Positions 61,286 to 64,000 of a stretch of DNA of 64,000 nt are shown here, in pieces. The stretch covers positions 1 through 64,000 of the forward strand of contig NZ_JAELTN010000003.1 in assembly GCF_016428855.1 (NCBI RefSeq), read 5' to 3'. The translations under genes were made by a program, and so were the position numbers. Position 1 is the first letter of the stretch. Each line of letters starts with the position of its first letter. The notes under the pieces are model-generated. The model did no database searches. It was not told where the DNA came from and worked only from the letters and a program-made list of their open reading frames with translations. This stretch comes from Pedobacter sp. ASV28 (GTDB lineage Bacteria > Bacteroidota > Bacteroidia > Sphingobacteriales > Sphingobacteriaceae).

Positions 61286-62533
61286 CTAGTCTTCTTCTTT
61301 AGAAAGCGCCCTTTTGGCTACTTTTCCAACTGTTAAACCTTGTACAATAATAGAGAATACCACTACAAAATAAGTTACAGCTATAATTAAGGGTTTGTTT
61401 GGTCCTTCGTCAATAGAAAGTGCCAAGGCAATGGAAACGCCACCCCTTAGGCCGCCCCACACCAGTACCTTGATCGTTCCTTTGCTAAATTTGTTTTTAA
61501 AAGGGATAATCAGTACGGGGATGTAGATAGAGGCGAATCTGGCCAATAACACAATGAAAATAGTGGCCAAACCTACCAGCCAATAAGAGGTGATGTTCTG
61601 GATAATGAGCAGTTCAAAGCCTATGAATAAGAAAAGGATGGCATTTAGGATTTCGTCAATAAGCTCCCAGAATTTATTTAGATAATCCTTGGTCGTGGCA
61701 GACATTGCCGTTCTTTGTCCATAATTGCCGATCACTATCCCTGCTGCCACCATGGTCAGTGGTCCGGAAATGTGCATGGCATGTGCAATAAGGTAACCGC
61801 CCATCACTACAGAAAGGGTGATGAGTACCGATACCTTATAATCATCTATTTTGCGAATGGCATTTGAAGCACCAAGGCCTAATAATGTGCCTAAAATGAA
61901 CCCACCAGCCGCTTCTTTTATTAATAGCCACGAGATATTGCCCAATGAAATGTCCATTGAACTTGATCGGGTCAGTTGTAAGATTACCGCAAAAACAACT
62001 ACCGCTACGCCGTCATTAAATAAAGATTCCCCAGCAACCTTGGTTTCCAGCGATTTTTTTACCTTGGCTTGCTTTAAAACACCCATTACGGCAATGGGGT
62101 CGGTAGGGGAGATTAGAGCGCCAAAAAGCAGACAGTAGATAAAAGGAATGTGGAGGCCAAATAATGGTACGATATAATAAAAGAGACCACCTACTGCAAA
62201 GGTGGAAATGATTACACTTACGGTAGAGAAAATGATAATTGGCCCACGTTGTTCCTTAAGGTCTTTTAGGTTGATATGGATGGCCCCTGCAAATAGAAGG
62301 AAGTTTAACATGGCCCCCATAAGTACTTCAGTAAAATCTACATCTTTTAGAAGTTGTGAGAAATGGGTGAAGGTTTTAGGGAAAATATGACCTGTAACTA
62401 CCAATAATATAGAAGAGATCATGGCAATGATCATAATTCCTATGGTGGAGGGTAATTTAAGGTAGCGTAGGTTAAGGTAGGCAAAAAAAGAGGCGAGGAC
62501 AATAAGGACAGAAAACGAATAGTATAGCTCCAT
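61286..62533 (-). CDS. Na+/H+ antiporter, CPA1/NhaP type
   Basis: A 415-residue inner-membrane exchanger with about 11-12 membrane segments. Conserved words: SPTDPIAVMGVLKQ, GESLFNDGVAVVVFAVI (the Asn-Asp pair of electroneutral CPA1 antiporters), AAGIVIGNYGQRTAMS, FWELIDEILNAILFLFIGFELL and VLVWGGLRGGVSIALALS. No large C-terminal cytosolic domain follows (ends AKRALSKEED). It exports Na+ (or K+) for protons in pH and salt control. Monocistronic. Confidence 0.94.
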   Translation of the reverse strand: MELYYSFSVLIVLASFFAYLNLRYLKLPSTIGIMIIAMISSILLVVTGHIFPKTFTHFSQLLKDVDFTEVLMGAMLNFLLFAGAIHINLKDLKEQRGPIIIFSTVSVIISTFAVGGLFYYIVPLFGLHIPFIYCLLFGALISPTDPIAVMGVLKQAKVKKSLETKVAGESLFNDGVAVVVFAVILQLTRSSSMDISLGNISWLLIKEAAGGFILGTLLGLGASNAIRKIDDYKVSVLITLSVVMGGYLIAHAMHISGPLTMVAAGIVIGNYGQRTAMSATTKDYLNKFWELIDEILNAILFLFIGFELLIIQNITSYWLVGLATIFIVLLARFASIYIPVLIIPFKNKFSKGTIKVLVWGGLRGGVSIALALSIDEGPNKPLIIAVTYFVVVFSIIVQGLTVGKVAKRALSKEED

Positions 62534-62805
62534 GGATAATATTTAAAAAGTTTTAATATGCGGTGTAAATTCGCAATATATAAAAAAATGCTTTTTTGAT
62601 CAAGTAAACCTAGGGCGATGACGTGATGGAGAAAGTAGGTGGTAGGTATTCATTTTGGACCGTAACCTAAGTAATGGATTTAAAATCCTTGTCTTTCTAG
62701 CTAGTTTAGAAGTGATGAGCCTATCATCTCGAGATTAAATGAAATCGATCTTTAACAGGCTTTGGGTGATATGTTTATTTGATTTAGAAAATATTTCTTT
62801 ACTGC

Positions 62806-62836
62806 TTGTATTATAAAAATAAAATTAGGATATTTG
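62806..62836 (+). promoter_or_regulatory. rpmE promoter with long leader
   Basis: TTG (62806-62808), 20-base spacer, GATATTTG (62829-62836; one mismatch to TAnnTTTG). The predicted start near 62841 leaves a ~113-base leader before the rpmE ATG, long for this genome, where many leaders are under 20 bases. It could host ribosomal-protein autoregulation. Confidence 0.5.
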
Positions 62837-62953
62837 CATCCTCTAAAATAGAGATAGAAAAGACAATAAGGAATACCATAGGCGTAGTTGCCAGCAAATT
62901 GCAAAATATGTTCTTGGTGTTTCTATTTAAATAAAACTTAAATAACATTCCAA

Positions 62954-63202
62954 ATGAAAAAAGATTTGCATCCATCAAGCTACAGATTTGTAGTATTTAA
63001 AGATATGTCTAACGACTATGCTTTTTTAACAAAATCTTGCGTTGATACTAAAGAGACTATCAAATGGGAAGATGGAAATGAGTATCCATTGTACAAGTTA
63101 GAGATTTCTCATACTTCGCACCCTTTTTATACTGGTAAAATGAAATTGGTAGATACAGCAGGTCGTATCGATAAGTTCAAAAACCGTTACGCTAAAAAAT
63201 AA
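62954..63202 (+). CDS. rpmE2: 50S ribosomal protein L31, type B
   Basis: An 82-residue large-subunit protein forming a bridge to the small subunit. It starts [20 protein letters not shown] and includes the type B words [37 protein letters not shown] and the end [12 protein letters not shown]. The zinc-binding CxxC of the usual L31 is absent (only one Cys), which marks the zinc-independent form. In other bacteria such a form replaces zinc L31 in zinc shortage; Bacteroidota often have it as the main L31. A terminator follows. Confidence 0.96.
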   Translation: MKKDLHPSSYRFVVFKDMSNDYAFLTKSCVDTKETIKWEDGNEYPLYKLEISHTSHPFYTGKMKLVDTAGRIDKFKNRYAKK

Positions 63203-63227
63203 TTTTAGTTTAAATAACATATTTTTT

Positions 63228-63260
63228 AAAGTCCCGAAGCTTTTGCTCGGGACTTTTTTT
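63228..63260 (+). terminator. rpmE terminator overlapping the next promoter
   Basis: Stem AAAGTCCCG (63228-63236) with CGGGACTTT (63248-63256), extended by AGC/GCT past a one-base bulge, and followed by TTTT. The T-run merges with the -7 element of the next gene (63260-63267). Confidence 0.9.
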
Positions 63261-63267
63261 ATTTTTG
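63260..63267 (+). promoter_or_regulatory. -7 element of the GlmU-like gene; near-leaderless start
   Basis: TATTTTTG exactly matches the -7 consensus, directly after the rpmE terminator, and ends six bases before the ATG at 63274. Confidence 0.6.
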
Positions 63268-63273
63268 TTGCTT

Positions 63274-64000
63274 ATGACAATCAATCTATTTGATGATAAG
63301 TCTTGGTTCTCGCTACGGCCTTTGACCCTTACCCGCCCTACAGCCAATTTAAGGATCGGTATATTAACCATTGCTGAAAAATGGGCTAAATATTTGAAAG
63401 CAGACTTTGGTTTTGTTACCCAAGATTATTTGCAACATAAATATGCTTCAATAAGCTCCGCCTTATTTATCAATGGGGCAATATGTCCTGATGAAGCTTT
63501 GCTTGAAGCTATTGTAGCCCTAAAAGAAGGAGAGGTTTTGGTAAAGAAAGAGTTAGTCATTGCCTATCACTCTAGCCAAAAAATGACTTATCAGCAAGCT
63601 AAATCAATTTTAAAGCCGATCGGTTTTGGCAAAGCGTTCCACCATATCGTTTATCCTGAACATATTTTTGGTTATAATGCTGAAGAAATCAAAAAAGATT
63701 TTGCGCTAATTACAAAAGGCAGATCTTCAGGTAAAATAAGCAGTACGAACACCCTATTAGGAGACCATGTATTTTTTGAAGAAGGTGCCAATGCAGAATG
63801 TGCCAACCTAAACAGTTTACAAGGCCCTATCTATTTGGCCAAAAATGCTGAGATTTGGGAAGGCAGTAGTATTCGTGGGGCTTTTGCACTTGGAGAGAAT
63901 TCTTCTACTAAAATGGGGACTAAGATTTACGCTGGTACGTCTATTGGGCATAACTGTAGGGTAGGTGGAGAGATCAACAACATTGTGATTTGGGGCAATT
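63274..64000 (+). CDS. GlmU-family sugar nucleotidyltransferase/acyltransferase (truncated by window end)
   Basis: About 242 N-terminal residues of a longer protein, running off the right edge. It begins MTINLFDDKSWFSLRPLTLT, with RPTANLRIGILTIAEKWAKYL, then a divergent nucleotidyltransferase-like domain. After ~185 residues a hexapeptide left-handed beta-helix starts (IYLAKNAEIWEGSSIRGAFA, TKIYAGTSIGHNCRVGGEIN). This fits the Bacteroidota putative sugar nucleotidyl transferase related to GlmU, which is distinct from true GlmU: the N-terminal G-x-G-T-R-M signature is missing. Substrate unknown. Confidence 0.88.
   Translation, partial: MTINLFDDKSWFSLRPLTLTRPTANLRIGILTIAEKWAKYLKADFGFVTQDYLQHKYASISSALFINGAICPDEALLEAIVALKEGEVLVKKELVIAYHSSQKMTYQQAKSILKPIGFGKAFHHIVYPEHIFGYNAEEIKKDFALITKGRSSGKISSTNTLLGDHVFFEEGANAECANLNSLQGPIYLAKNAEIWEGSSIRGAFALGENSSTKMGTKIYAGTSIGHNCRVGGEINNIVIWGN

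Overview
The window is low-GC chromosomal DNA from a Bacteroidota organism, most likely of the family Sphingobacteriaceae (Pedobacter-like). Four things point there. The gene content is typical: BshB1, Lat, DUF4294, DUF4783, DUF6588, NRAMP-UspA and a SusC-era style TonB receptor. Many genes have the Bacteroidota -7 promoter word TAnnTTTG close upstream of the start codon. Shine-Dalgarno sequences are largely absent. Several intergenic palindromes look like the repeats common in this group. No tRNA, rRNA, CRISPR array, integrase or transposase was found, so this is mostly core chromosome. The first 83 bases are not genomic: a C/T homopolymer run followed by an Illumina P7/Nextera adapter with a 10-base index and the transposon mosaic end. 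The biological sequence starts at base 84, inside a gene.

Layout. 84-1600: an aldehyde dehydrogenase fragment divergent from an AraC regulator. 1650-3180: a compact ECF sigma operon with a multi-pass membrane protein, bracketed by two paralogous ~62-residue membrane proteins that share an upstream promoter-like motif. 3.4-9.7 kb: GH20 hexosaminidase, ribosomal protein S1, a DUF1080 protein, cytidylate kinase. 9.8-13.7 kb: ArfB rescue factor, LpxR-like protein, Lon. 14-24.4 kb: TPR protein, lipoprotein, phosphoglycerate mutase, DUF4783-nadC-plsY-M48, PabB, GT14 transferase, PurA, Fur. 24.5-32.4 kb: Rel/SpoT, DUF4294 protein, glutathione peroxidase, BshB1, acyl-CoA dehydrogenase, lysine 6-transaminase. 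32.7-39.3 kb: a degenerate cold-shock-like protein, a PLP enzyme, DUF6588 barrel, RluD with a class IV aminotransferase, Fmt, SmpB.

39.4-45.4 kb is the most interesting block: a TonB-dependent receptor plus secreted thioredoxin-fold protein, a decayed gene, then an mntR-mntH operon running the other way. A 16-bp palindrome of the form TTTAGA-N4-TCTAAA lies at the receptor promoter and again across the -7 element of mntR. This suggests one manganese regulon joining outer-membrane uptake, inner-membrane NRAMP transport (fused to a UspA domain) and the DtxR-family sensor, whose metal site carries the Glu expected for Mn selectivity.

45.4-64 kb: an Lrp regulator, uracil-DNA glycosylase, a CGDS thioredoxin-like protein, a 1287-residue GH31 enzyme with FN3, F5/8, dockerin and a cohesin-like C-terminus, LysS, YqaE, a fatty-acyl-CoA ligase, the iscS-iscU-iscA operon (each spacer carries an inverted repeat), methylmalonyl-CoA epimerase with a racemase, an NhaP antiporter, L31 type B, and a truncated GlmU-like protein at the right edge.

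Coordinates of several starts were moved inward from the longest open frame where the promoter, a signal peptide or family alignment demanded it; these are noted in the entries.
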